This document shows, piece by piece, positions 27,532 to 35,599 of a stretch of DNA of 64,000 nt; position 1 is the stretch's first letter, and each line of letters opens with the position of its first letter. The notes beneath the pieces are model-generated. The model had not been told where the DNA came from and searched no databases. It saw only the letters and a list, made by a program, of their open reading frames with translations. The DNA is from Dryocola sp032000125 (GTDB lineage: Bacteria > Pseudomonadota > Gammaproteobacteria > Enterobacterales > Enterobacteriaceae): NCBI GenBank assembly GCA_032000125.1, contig DAMALH010000002.1:62001-126000 (forward strand), written 5' to 3'. The position numbers and the translations under genes are program-made.

Positions 27532-28872
27532 TCAGCTCAAAAGCGTAAACGCTATCATCCCGACAATCGCACCGGTGGTGCCGAGAATGGTTTCCATCAT
27601 CGTCCAGGTTTTCAGCGTTTGCCCTTCCGTCGCGCCGGTAAACTTACCGAACAGCCAGAAGCCCGCGTCGTTTACGTGGCTGACCACGATAGAGCCGCCC
27701 GCAATGCAGATAGATAAAGCGGCCATCTGCGCGCCGTTGTAGTTTAGCTGCTCAATAACCGGCATCACCAGGCCAACCGCGGTCAGGCAGGCCACCGTCG
27801 CGGAACCCTGAATAATACGCACGGCCGCCGCCAGCACAAAACAGGTTACCGCAATCGGCAGACCCAGCCCGGTCAGGGCTTCCCCTAACGCCGGGCCAAC
27901 GCCGGAATCCACCAGCACCTGTTTAAATACGCCCCCGGCACCGATAACCAGCAGGATAATGCCAGCGGGCTGCAGCGCGTGGCCGCAGATTTCCATGACT
28001 TTTTCTTTCGGCATGCCGCGACGCAGCGCAAGGCCGTAAATCGCCACCAGGCAGGCGACCAGAATCGCCGTGAAGGGATGCCCGATAAATTCCAGCCACT
28101 GGTACAGCGTCGATCCTTCCACCACAAAGCGGGCGGCGATGGTTTTCAGCCCAACCAGCACCAGCGGCAGCAGGATCAGCGACAGGCTAAAGCCAAACGA
28201 CGGCAGTTTGCCCTCGCCTAAGTGCGGCTCGGTAATGTCGTCAGGAATGTGCAGCTCAACGTATTTGCTGATGAAGTTGCCAAACAGCGGACCGGCGACG
28301 ATCATGCCGGGAATAGCCGCGCACAGGCCGATGAGGATCATCCAGCCAAAGTCCGCATGCATCTGCGAGGCCAAGAGCATTGGCGCAGGCCCCGGCAGCA
28401 GAAATGCGGCGGCCGCGGCAACGCCTGCGAACAGAGGAATGACAAGCTTTACGAGGTTAGTTCCCGTGTGGCGCGCCATAGAGAACGCGACGCTTATCAG
28501 CAGCACAATCGCCACCTCGAAAAACAGCGGCAGGGCACAGATTAAACCTGCCAGGCCAATCGCATAGTGAGCGCGACTGTGCCCAAAGGACTTGAGCATT
28601 TTGACCGCAATCTGGTCAACCGCGCCCGTCTCATGAAGTATTTTGCCGAACATCGCGCCAAGCGCGACGACGATCGCCAGGAAGCCCAGCGTACCGCCCA
28701 TCCCTTTTTCCATGGTTGCCGCGATTTTGTCGAGCGGCATGCCGGAAAACAGCCCTGCACCAATAGAAACCACCATCAAAGCAATGAAGGCGTGCATACG
28801 CGCCTTCATAACTAAAAACAGCAGCAGTAAAACCGATCCTACCGCTGTTAAAACAAGCGTTAATGTACTCAC
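27532..28872 (-). CDS. gntU: Low-affinity gluconate transporter GntU
   Basis: 446 residues, equal to E. coli GntU. A GntP-family inner-membrane permease with about 12 or more hydrophobic segments. Typical stretches seen include GGTLGFLAIVVALGAMFGKIL near the N-terminus and VNDAGFWLFGKFTG near the C-terminus. Takes up gluconate with protons. Overlaps gntK by 4 bases (ATGA), so it is translated from the gntKU transcript and repressed by GntR. Confidence 0.95.
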   Translation of the reverse strand: MSTLTLVLTAVGSVLLLLFLVMKARMHAFIALMVVSIGAGLFSGMPLDKIAATMEKGMGGTLGFLAIVVALGAMFGKILHETGAVDQIAVKMLKSFGHSRAHYAIGLAGLICALPLFFEVAIVLLISVAFSMARHTGTNLVKLVIPLFAGVAAAAAFLLPGPAPMLLASQMHADFGWMILIGLCAAIPGMIVAGPLFGNFISKYVELHIPDDITEPHLGEGKLPSFGFSLSLILLPLVLVGLKTIAARFVVEGSTLYQWLEFIGHPFTAILVACLVAIYGLALRRGMPKEKVMEICGHALQPAGIILLVIGAGGVFKQVLVDSGVGPALGEALTGLGLPIAVTCFVLAAAVRIIQGSATVACLTAVGLVMPVIEQLNYNGAQMAALSICIAGGSIVVSHVNDAGFWLFGKFTGATEGQTLKTWTMMETILGTTGAIVGMIAFTLLS

Positions 28873-29402
28873 TGCGCACTGCCTTTATTAATTAAAGCGA
28901 TTGTGCTGGCGACAACACCTTCCAGCGACTGGTCGATATCAACAACCAGCACATCTTTTTCTTCTGCCTGCGGCTCTTCGAGCGTCTCAAACTGAGTGAC
29001 CAGCATTTGCGGTTTGAAGAAGTGGCCTTTACGCGCCTTCAGGCGGCTTTCGATCACCTCAAAATCACCTTTCAGATAGATGAAAGAAAGGTTTGGGTTA
29101 CCGTCACGTAACAGGTCGCGATAAACCTTCTTCAGCGCAGAGCAGACGATCAGGGAGACTTTATTCGTGCGCTGCATGGCGAAGGCTGCGTCGTTTAACG
29201 CCTGCAACCACGGCTTGCGGTCATCGTCGTTTAACGGCTCACCGGAGGCCATTTTGGTGATGTTGCTGCGCGGATGCAGGAAATCCCCGTCCAGAAAAGC
29301 GGCTTTTAACTGATATGCGACTTCACCTGCAACAACGGACTTGCCGCTGCCAGAAACGCCCATAAGGATGTAGATATGGTGGTCATGGTTAGTAGTGCTC
29401 AT
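28869..29402 (-). CDS. gntK: Thermoresistant gluconokinase GntK
   Basis: 177 residues (E. coli 175). A P-loop kinase that makes 6-phosphogluconate for the Entner-Doudoroff and pentose phosphate pathways. Walker A is GVSGSGKS at residues 15-22; DGDFLHPRSNI and the lid segment ARKGHFF are family features. First gene of gntKU, with GntR operators in its leader. Confidence 0.96.
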   Translation of the reverse strand: MSTTNHDHHIYILMGVSGSGKSVVAGEVAYQLKAAFLDGDFLHPRSNITKMASGEPLNDDDRKPWLQALNDAAFAMQRTNKVSLIVCSALKKVYRDLLRDGNPNLSFIYLKGDFEVIESRLKARKGHFFKPQMLVTQFETLEEPQAEEKDVLVVDIDQSLEGVVASTIALINKGSAQ

Positions 29403-29461
29403 AGCGTAGCTCCGACTGGCACAATGATTACGTAAGTATCAGCCACCGCGCTCACCTTCGT

Positions 29462-29489
29462 TGTTACGGGTAACTGTTATCGGTAACAT
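29462..29489 (-). promoter_or_regulatory. Tandem GntR operator-like palindromes before gntK
   Basis: TGTTACGGGTAAC and GTTATCGGTAACAT are joined head to tail in the leader of gntKU. Each is a dyad of the GTTAC/GTAAC type expected for the LacI-family regulator GntR, which is encoded just upstream. Autoregulation and repression of gntKU are inferred from the E. coli system. Confidence 0.7.
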
Positions 29490-29540
29490 TGTCCAGAGTG
29501 GTCGGACAATAAGCAATAACCATTCTGTTGAAAAGCCAAT

Positions 29541-29562
29541 AAGTGTGAACTACGTCAACTTT
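29541..29562. promoter_or_regulatory. Candidate CRP site before gntK
   Basis: AAGTGTGAACTACGTCAACTTT fits the CRP consensus (TGTGA-N6-TCACA) with one mismatch in the core half-sites. It lies between the gntR stop and the GntR operators, suitably placed to activate gntKU. Confidence 0.65.
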
Positions 29563-29570
29563 TATCGCTA

Positions 29571-30566
29571 CTAGATCGACCCGCCCGGCGAGAGCGTAAA
29601 GCCCAGATCGAGCAGCTTCGGCGTCACTTCTTCGCCGCGGATCCTTGCCAGCAAACGCTCGGCGCCGATGCGGCCCATGCGTTCACGCGGCGTCAGGACG
29701 CTCGCAAGCATCGGCTCCATTACCTGGCCAATATCGTGGCCGTGGAAACCGGCAATCGCCATATCGTGGGGAATGCTTAAGCCCTGCCGCTGGCATTCAA
29801 ATGCGGCGCCAACGGCTAAGTCGTCATTGGTGCAGAAGATGCTGTCGAGCTGCGGATATTCGCGTTTAGCCTGGCGGAACAGTTCAATGCCGGTGGAATA
29901 AGAAGAGGACTGCTCGACCATAACGCTATAAGGCACCAGATCGGCGTCGCGCATTGCCTGCTCGTAACCGCGCTGTTTGATAACGGTACGTTCATCAAGG
30001 CGCGCGCCGAGATAGGCCACATGACGATGGCCGCGGGCAATAATAGCGGCCGTCATCTGGCGCGCCGCTTCAAAGTTATCGAAGCCGACGGCGATATCAA
30101 GGCACGGTGAAACGCTGTCCATCAGTTCCACAACAGGAATACCGGCCACTTCGATCATTTTAAGCGTGCGCGGGGTGTGGGTGCGTTCGGTGAGAATAAG
30201 TCCGTCGATATTCCAGGAAAGCATAGATTCCAGACGTTCTTCTTCCAGCTCCGGCTTATAGCCGTAGTGGGCAAGCATGGTCTGATAGCCGTAAGCATCA
30301 ATCACGTTTTCAATGCCGCGCAGCACTTCCGCAAACACCTGGTTGGTAAGCGAAGGCAGCAAAACGCCGATGGCGCGGCTGGTGGAATTCGAAAGAATAT
30401 CGGGAGCCCGGTTCGGGATATAGCCCAGCTCGTCCAGCGCTGCGGCAATTTTTACCTGCAGCGCGGCGGATACCTGGTCGGGGTTGCGCAGAAAACGGCT
30501 CACCGTCATTTTGGTGATCCCTACGCGATCAGCAACATCCTGTAGTACCGGTCTTTTCTTTTTCAT
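29571..30566 (-). CDS. gntR: Gluconate utilisation repressor GntR
   Basis: 331 residues, equal to E. coli. LacI family: the N-terminal helix-turn-helix VLQDVADRVGITKMTVSRFLRN is followed by a periplasmic-binding-like domain (AIGVLLPSLTNQVFAEVLRGI; FCTNDDLAVGAAFECQ). Represses gntKU and other gluconate genes until gluconate binds. It reads into gntKU with a 168-base gap that holds operators and a CRP site, and I see no terminator between them, so some read-through is possible. Confidence 0.97.
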   Translation of the reverse strand: MKKKRPVLQDVADRVGITKMTVSRFLRNPDQVSAALQVKIAAALDELGYIPNRAPDILSNSTSRAIGVLLPSLTNQVFAEVLRGIENVIDAYGYQTMLAHYGYKPELEEERLESMLSWNIDGLILTERTHTPRTLKMIEVAGIPVVELMDSVSPCLDIAVGFDNFEAARQMTAAIIARGHRHVAYLGARLDERTVIKQRGYEQAMRDADLVPYSVMVEQSSSYSTGIELFRQAKREYPQLDSIFCTNDDLAVGAAFECQRQGLSIPHDMAIAGFHGHDIGQVMEPMLASVLTPRERMGRIGAERLLARIRGEEVTPKLLDLGFTLSPGGSI

Positions 30567-30619
30567 ATTCCGCGCAAGCTTCTTCGTTATTGACGAAGAA
30601 GTTTAGCACGACCCATGCG

Positions 30620-30648
30620 CAACCTTCCCCTGTTTCAGGAGAAGGTTG
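30620..30648. other. Hairpin between yhhW and gntR
   Basis: An 8-base perfect stem CAACCTTC / GAAGGTTG with a 13-base loop, 24 bases after the yhhW stop. No T-run follows on the - strand, so its role as a yhhW terminator is only likely from position. Confidence 0.4.
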
Positions 30649-30671
30649 TGACCGGTAACTAACGAGATTTA

Positions 30672-31367
30672 TCAGGCCGCCGGCAAATCGAACAGCAGGA
30701 TTTCGCTTGCTGCATTAGCGTGGATGGAAATAGCTTGCTCATCCCAGACGGCGACGGCATCGCTGGTTTTTGCCTGCGTGCCGTTGATGGAGACATCGCC
30801 CTTCACTACCTGAATCCAGATTCGGCGGTCCGCCGGGATCTGATAGACAGACTGCTCGTCTTTCGCCAGCGCCCAGCGCGACAGTTCCATATCCTGATAC
30901 ACCTTCAACGAACCGTCGCGGGCGTCCGGCGAAAGCACCAGCTGGCGACCCTGCGGCGCATCAAAACGTCGCTGCTCATAGCGCGGCGTGATGCCGTTTC
31001 TTTCTGGGAGGATCCAGATCTGATACAGACGCAGGCGTTCGGTTTCGCTTGGGTTGTACTCAGAATGGGTGATGCCCGTCCCGGCGCTCATAATCTGGAA
31101 TTCCCCTGCCGGGACCTTCTCTTCGTTACCCATGCTGTCCCGGTGCGCGACCGCGCCTTCCAGCACGTAAGTCAGGATTTCCATGTCCTTATGCGGGTGC
31201 GTACCAAAACCTTTCCCGCCTTCCACTACGTCTTCGTTGATCACGCGCAGCGCCGAGAAGCCCATAAAATTGGCGTCGTAATAGTTGGCAAAAGAGAAGG
31301 TGTGCCAGCTATCCAACCAACCATGATTCGCATGCCCGCGTGCTTCGGCTTTTCTTAAGTAGATCAT
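30672..31367 (-). CDS. yhhW: Pirin-like quercetin 2,3-dioxygenase YhhW
   Basis: 231 residues, equal to E. coli YhhW, from MIYLRKAEARGHANHGW; GAGGAGAA lies just upstream. A bicupin (pirin family) with metal ligands recognisable in GTHPHKDMEILTYVLEG (two His) and GTGITHSEYN (His and Glu). E. coli YhhW degrades quercetin in vitro; the physiological substrate is unknown. Lies after yhhX on the same strand, 123 bases apart, with an inverted repeat between. Confidence 0.93.
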   Translation of the reverse strand: MIYLRKAEARGHANHGWLDSWHTFSFANYYDANFMGFSALRVINEDVVEGGKGFGTHPHKDMEILTYVLEGAVAHRDSMGNEEKVPAGEFQIMSAGTGITHSEYNPSETERLRLYQIWILPERNGITPRYEQRRFDAPQGRQLVLSPDARDGSLKVYQDMELSRWALAKDEQSVYQIPADRRIWIQVVKGDVSINGTQAKTSDAVAVWDEQAISIHANAASEILLFDLPAA

Positions 31368-31440
31368 TTTACTTCTCCTCAATGCTTTCGATGGAGTAAG
31401 TGTGGACCCGTTAAGGCAGCGATCATAGGGGGTGAAGTTT

Positions 31441-31480
31441 GACGCCTCTGTTCAAAAATTATGAATAAGTCAGAGGCGTC
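31441..31480. other. 10-bp inverted repeat between yhhX and yhhW
   Basis: GACGCCTCTG and its exact complement CAGAGGCGTC are separated by 20 AT-rich bases. The spacer contains CATAAT on the - strand, a possible -10 for yhhW, so this may be an operator rather than a terminator. No T-run follows in the yhhX direction. Confidence 0.45.
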
Positions 31481-31490
31481 GATTTAGCTA

Positions 31491-32528
31491 TCAGGCCAGC
31501 GTCACCGTTGAAGGTGAAGCCTGTTCAAAACCGCGCTCAAGGATTTCAAGGTTGGTGAATGCTTCAGTTTCACTGACAAAATTCGGCTTACCCTTGACCA
31601 GGGTTTCATACAGCGCGTCGTACACGCGGCCGTAATCGCCCTGCTCCGGCGCCATCTCTTCGCGCACCGTTTCTCCGGCCTCGTTTACATACTCAAGCCG
31701 GCCAACGCTGCTGTCTGCGGCAAAGCCCGGCTCCCCCGGCATGATATTCGCCTTCAGGCTGGTTTCCTGCTGGTCGATGCCGTATTTAACGAACGAGCCT
31801 TTGCTGCCGTGGACGATAAATTTTGGGTAGTCGATTTTTACCAGGTGGCTGGTTTTGACGATGGCTTTCATGTCGCCGTAGAACAGTTGCGCCTCGAAGG
31901 TATCGTCCGGATTGGCTTTGTTGCGCAGGCTGCGAATGTCATACGCCACGTGGTCCGGGCGGCCAAACAGCGAGATAATCTGATCCAGGGTATGCACGCC
32001 AAGGCCGTAGAACGCGCCGTCCGCAGGCAGACCCGGTTTGGTTTCCGCTTCCGGGCGGTACATATCAAAGTGGCTTTCTACCTCCACAATTTTACCCAGC
32101 TTGCCGCTTTCCACGGCTTTTTTCATTGTCAGGAAACAGGAGTCAAAACGGCGATTCTGATAGGGCGAGATGGTTAGCCCTTTGGCGCGCGCCAGCTCAA
32201 AGAGTTCTTTTGCTTCGGCAAGCGTTGGGGTAAACGGCTTTTCCACCAGCACGTTTTTACCCGCTTCCAACGCTTTCTTCGCGTATTCAAAATGGCTGTC
32301 GGCATGCGTGCAGACGATAACCAGCTTGACCTGCGGGTCATAAAGCGCCTCATCCAGCCGGCTGGTGAAGTGAATATGGCGGTACTGAGGCTGCTGCTCA
32401 ATTTCCGGCTTTTCGTGACGGCGGTAGATATGGGCGACGTGGAATTTATCTTTGCGAACCAGCACGTAAGGAAGGTGATAGCGGGTGGTGCTTTTGCCAA
32501 AACCAATAAAAGCGCAGTGAAGGGTCAT
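31491..32528 (-). CDS. yhhX: Gfo/Idh/MocA-family oxidoreductase YhhX
   Basis: 345 residues, equal to E. coli YhhX. N-terminal Rossmann domain (CAFIGFGKSTTRYHLP), then the family motif GKNVLVEKPFTPTLAEAKEL containing the conserved EKP lysine, and a C-terminal alpha/beta domain. A predicted NAD(P)-dependent sugar or polyol dehydrogenase; the substrate is unknown. A neighbour of ryhB, as in E. coli, but here an ERIC element lies between them. Confidence 0.93.
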   Translation of the reverse strand: MTLHCAFIGFGKSTTRYHLPYVLVRKDKFHVAHIYRRHEKPEIEQQPQYRHIHFTSRLDEALYDPQVKLVIVCTHADSHFEYAKKALEAGKNVLVEKPFTPTLAEAKELFELARAKGLTISPYQNRRFDSCFLTMKKAVESGKLGKIVEVESHFDMYRPEAETKPGLPADGAFYGLGVHTLDQIISLFGRPDHVAYDIRSLRNKANPDDTFEAQLFYGDMKAIVKTSHLVKIDYPKFIVHGSKGSFVKYGIDQQETSLKANIMPGEPGFAADSSVGRLEYVNEAGETVREEMAPEQGDYGRVYDALYETLVKGKPNFVSETEAFTNLEILERGFEQASPSTVTLA

Positions 32529-32628
32529 TGCTTCGTCCTTTTTGACTTTGAGTTCCTTTAACCTTACTTCAGACGGCGGCGGATGGCACTTCGTTTATCC
32601 GCCCTCTTTACGCAAAAAATACGAAAGT

Positions 32629-32754
32629 TTTGCCCTAATTATTTGCAGTTGTAGCAAGGCGGTAAGGGAGTGAATCCCGATGAGCTTACTTAGGTAAGTG
32701 ATCGGGTGAGGGAGCGCAGCCAACGCAGCTACAGCTGCAAATAAGACGGGCAAA
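32629..32754. repeat. ERIC (enterobacterial repetitive intergenic consensus) element
   Basis: 126 bases, the full ERIC length. Ends TTTGCCC ... GGGCAAA are inverted. The centre carries the diagnostic blocks AGTGAATCCC, GAGCTTACTTAGGTAAGTGA and GAGCGCAGCCAACGCAGC, and the arms ATTTGCAG / CTGCAAAT pair. It stands between yhhX and the terminator of ryhB. ERICs are non-coding, are found only in intergenic regions of enterobacteria and relatives, and fold into a long hairpin when transcribed. Confidence 0.92.
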
Positions 32755-32850
32755 AAAAAAGCCAGCACCCGGCTGGCTAAAGTAATACTGGAAGCAATGT
32801 GAGCAATGTCGTGCTTTCAGGTTGTCTCCGTAAGGGTCTCCCCTGAACGC
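32755..32850 (-). ncRNA. ryhB: Small regulatory RNA RyhB
   Basis: The - strand shows the RyhB core AACCTGAAAGCACGACATTG followed by CTCACATTGCTTCCAGTATTAC, essentially as in E. coli. The terminator stem GCCAGC CGGGT GCTGGC (32761-32777) and a T-run follow. The 5' part (GCGTTCAGGGGAGACCC) is divergent but alignable. A Fur box overlaps the promoter. RyhB is made under iron starvation and, with Hfq, represses mRNAs for iron-using proteins. The position between yhhX and yhhY is the same as in E. coli. The 5' end at 32850 is inferred by homology. Confidence 0.95.
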
Positions 32851-32854
32851 ATGG

Positions 32855-32873
32855 CAATAATAATCATTATCAT
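32855..32873 (-). promoter_or_regulatory. Fur box at the ryhB promoter
   Basis: ATGATAATGATTATTATTG on the - strand matches most of the 19-bp Fur consensus (GATAATGATAATCATTATC) and covers TATTAT, the likely -10, placed 7 bases before the RyhB start. Iron-loaded Fur would block ryhB. Confidence 0.88.
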
Positions 32874-32971
32874 TCGCACTTGTAAAGCGAAATTTCAAAA
32901 AAAGTGCGGTTGACTTCATATTAAAAGTCAATGATGTTTAAAGGGTTTTGTAACCTATTGAGGATAAAAGG

Positions 32972-33469
32972 ATGAAAGAAATCGTAGTACGTCACGCCGA
33001 AATTGACGACGCCCGGGCGTTGCAGCAAATTTATGCCCAACCTGCGGTATATCGTGACACGCTACAGCTTCCTCATCCGCCTGAGCATGCCTGGGCCGAC
33101 CGCATCGCCACGCCAAAGCCGGGTAGCCGTAATCTTGTAGCGTGCATGGACGGTAAAGTTGTCGGCCAGCTAACGCTGACGGTGGAACAATCGCCGCGCC
33201 GCAGTCACGTCGCAACTTTTGGCATGGGCGTGGACAGCCATTACCACGGCAAGGGCGTGGCAACAGCCCTGCTACAGGAAATGGTTAACCTGTGTGATAA
33301 CTGGTTGCGGATCGATCGTATCGAACTGACGGTGTTTACGGATAACGCGCCAGCGCTTGCGGTATACCGCAAGTTAGGTTTTGAGCAGGAAGGCATTGGC
33401 AAAAACTATGGCCTGCGCGACGGAAAGTATGTCGACGCTTATTTTATGGCGCGGTTTAAACCTGTGTAA
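32972..33469 (+). CDS. yhhY: GNAT acetyltransferase YhhY
   Basis: 165 residues (E. coli 162). A GNAT fold with the acetyl-CoA-binding stretch GMGVDSHYHGKGVATALLQEM and the C-terminal FTDNAPALAVYRKLGFEQEG. In E. coli it has been described as an L-amino acid N-acetyltransferase (AaaT), acting on Phe and Met. AGGATAAAAG precedes the ATG. Immediately followed by the second bracketed repeat. Confidence 0.93.
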   Translation: MKEIVVRHAEIDDARALQQIYAQPAVYRDTLQLPHPPEHAWADRIATPKPGSRNLVACMDGKVVGQLTLTVEQSPRRSHVATFGMGVDSHYHGKGVATALLQEMVNLCDNWLRIDRIELTVFTDNAPALAVYRKLGFEQEGIGKNYGLRDGKYVDAYFMARFKPV

Positions 33470-33471
33470 TG

Positions 33472-33658
33472 TTATGGCCCTCAAATGAGGGCCATAAGAC
33501 TGATGACAAACCCTCCAGCGTGGCAAAACTAAAAGGTGCCGTCATTTAAAAACAATGAAAATCAATCCGTTGATTTTCGGCCGATCATCACAAAGAAGGA
33601 AAAACCACGCTTTTTCCTTCTTTTTCAGCAATCTGATGGCCCTCAAAAGAAGGCCATC
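33472..33658 (+). repeat. Terminator-bracketed 141-bp repeat, copy 2
   Basis: The core (33496-33636) is the same sequence as copy 1 at 27356-27496, inverted in the map. It is bracketed by TTATGGCCCTC-AAAT-GAGGGCCATAA (33472-33497, 11-base perfect stem, 2 bases after the yhhY stop) and by GATGGCC-N10-GGCCATC (33635-33658, 3 bases before the ggt stop). These two hairpins share TGGCCCTCAAA but differ completely from those around copy 1. The internal stem AAAGAAGGAAAAA / TTTTTCCTTCTTT (33592-33604 / 33611-33623) is conserved. The sense direction is that of the upstream gene, yhhY. Confidence 0.85.
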
Positions 33659-33661
33659 ACC

Positions 33662-35476
33662 TTAATAGCCTGCCGTTAAATCGTCCACCGTACGCGGATC
33701 GGACGCGCCATACAGCGCACCGTCCGGTGCGATCATAATGCTTTGCGTACTGCCCATTGCCTCTTTCACCGCCACGTTTTGTCCTTTATCTTTCAGCAGC
33801 TTAATCGTATCCGGGCTAAAGCCTTTTTCAACCCAGAGCTCATCCGGCAGCCACTGGTGATGGAAGCGCGGGGCATTGGTCGCTTCGGCGACGTTCATCC
33901 CGAAGTCAATGCTGTTGACCACCATCTGCAGCACGGTTGTGATAATCCGGCTGCCGCCGGGGCTGCCCGTGACAAGCCAGGTTTTGCCATCTTTCACCAC
34001 GATAGTTGGCGACATGGAAGACAGCGGGCGTTTATGTGGTCCAACTGCGTTAGCATCGCCCCCCACCAGCCCGTAGACGTTTGGCACGCCCGGTTTAGCG
34101 GAGAAATCGTCCATTTCGTTATTCATCAAAATACCGGTATCGCCCGCCACAATGCCCGTGCCAAAGGTGGTATTCAGCGTGTAGGTCACCGCTACGGCGT
34201 TACCGTCTTTATCCACCACCGAGAAATGCGTAGTCTGGTTGCTTTCATACGGCGCAAGCTGGCCCGGCTTGATTTCGCTCGACGGACGCGCCTTGTTGAG
34301 ATCGATTTTCTCAGCAAGCGATTTGGCGTAGGTCTTGCTGGTCAGCGCCTGCCAGGGCACTTTGACAAAATCCGGGTCGCCCAGATACTCCGAGCGATCG
34401 GCATAGGCGTATTTCTCTGCCTCCGCCATCAGCTGCATGGCGTCCGCGCTGCCGAAGCCGTATTTAGCGAGATCGAAGTTCTCCAGGATATTGAGGATTT
34501 GCACGATGTGAATGCCGCCTGAAGACGGCGGCGGCATGGAGAACACTTCATACCCGCGATACTGACCGCTGATGGGCGTGCGCTCCACCGCTTTATAATT
34601 CGCCAGATCCGCTTTGCTTATCAGCCCGCCGTTTTTAGCCATTTCTTCGGCAATTTGATCGGCAATCGGGCCTTTATAAAAAGCATCCGGCCCGTTTTCA
34701 GCGATCGCCTCCAGGCTTTTGGCGAGATTGGTTTGCACCAGCTTATCGCCTTTTTGCAGCGGATTGCCGTCTGCTTTCCAGAAAATCGCTTTGCTGTTTT
34801 CGTGGTTGGGAAGCACTTCTGCGCCGTACTGCTGCAGATCGTCGGCCAGCGCATCGTTAACCGTAAAGCCGTCCTGCGCCAGCTTAATGGCAGGCTGGAT
34901 AACCTTGTTGAGCGGCATCGTGCCGTATTTTTGCAGCGCAAGGCTGAAGCCTGCCACCGTACCAGGCGTGCCCGAGGCAAGATGCGAGGTGAGGGATTTT
35001 TTGCTGTCGGCGTTTCCTTTTTCATCAAGGAACATGTCGCGGGTTGCTTTTTCCGGCGCCATTTCGCGGAAGTCGATGGCGGTGGTCTGCCCCTCTTTTG
35101 TACGCAGCATCATAAAACCGCCGCCGCCGAGGTTACCCGCCTGCGGGTGGGTGACCGCCAGCGCGTAGCCTACCGCAACGGCCGCATCCACCGCGTTGCC
35201 ACCCTGTTTGAGAATATTGACGCCTACCTGCGTCGCCAGTTCATCAACAGACGCGACCATGCCGTGCTGCGCGCGAACCGGATGATAGACGTCTGCTTCA
35301 ACGCCGTAGGAAACGGGAGCGGCAGCCGGCGTCGTAACCGGCGTCGTAACCGGTGGCGCCACAGGTGCATCCACCGGCGGTGGTGCGGCGCTGGCACTAA
35401 AGCACAGCGCTATCATCAGCGCGGGCACGGCAAGCCAGCGCCTGATTTTCCAGTGATTCGTTTTCCACTGCTTCAT
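33662..35476 (-). CDS. ggt: Periplasmic gamma-glutamyltranspeptidase Ggt
   Basis: 604 residues from MKQWKTNHW (E. coli 580); CTGGAG lies 9 bases upstream, and a longer frame from 35584 has no such site. Signal peptide: basic start, hydrophobic core, cleavage near CFSASAA. Then a Pro/Val/Thr/Ala-rich stretch (about residues 32-55) that is longer than in E. coli. The Ntn-hydrolase self-cleavage threonine lies in ESNQTTHFSVVD, and GGGGFMM, MPPPSSGGIH and GSPGGSRIITT are family motifs. Cleaves glutathione and other gamma-glutamyl compounds in the periplasm. Confidence 0.97.
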   Translation of the reverse strand: MKQWKTNHWKIRRWLAVPALMIALCFSASAAPPPVDAPVAPPVTTPVTTPAAAPVSYGVEADVYHPVRAQHGMVASVDELATQVGVNILKQGGNAVDAAVAVGYALAVTHPQAGNLGGGGFMMLRTKEGQTTAIDFREMAPEKATRDMFLDEKGNADSKKSLTSHLASGTPGTVAGFSLALQKYGTMPLNKVIQPAIKLAQDGFTVNDALADDLQQYGAEVLPNHENSKAIFWKADGNPLQKGDKLVQTNLAKSLEAIAENGPDAFYKGPIADQIAEEMAKNGGLISKADLANYKAVERTPISGQYRGYEVFSMPPPSSGGIHIVQILNILENFDLAKYGFGSADAMQLMAEAEKYAYADRSEYLGDPDFVKVPWQALTSKTYAKSLAEKIDLNKARPSSEIKPGQLAPYESNQTTHFSVVDKDGNAVAVTYTLNTTFGTGIVAGDTGILMNNEMDDFSAKPGVPNVYGLVGGDANAVGPHKRPLSSMSPTIVVKDGKTWLVTGSPGGSRIITTVLQMVVNSIDFGMNVAEATNAPRFHHQWLPDELWVEKGFSPDTIKLLKDKGQNVAVKEAMGSTQSIMIAPDGALYGASDPRTVDDLTAGY

Positions 35477-35599
35477 GATGATTTCTCCAGGCTTTTCAGG
35501 GTCAATCCCCAGATAAGCCTGGTCTATAAATCCTAAATAATCTTCGCGGTGGTGGAAAACGAGTAAACTTAGAAGATCCCTCAAATGGAGGAGGTGAAA

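Noticed and set aside
32686..32931. 81-codon open frame on the - strand between yhhX and yhhY
   Set aside because: It is the chance translation of ryhB plus part of the ERIC element; no ribosome site, and the RNA gene explains the conservation.
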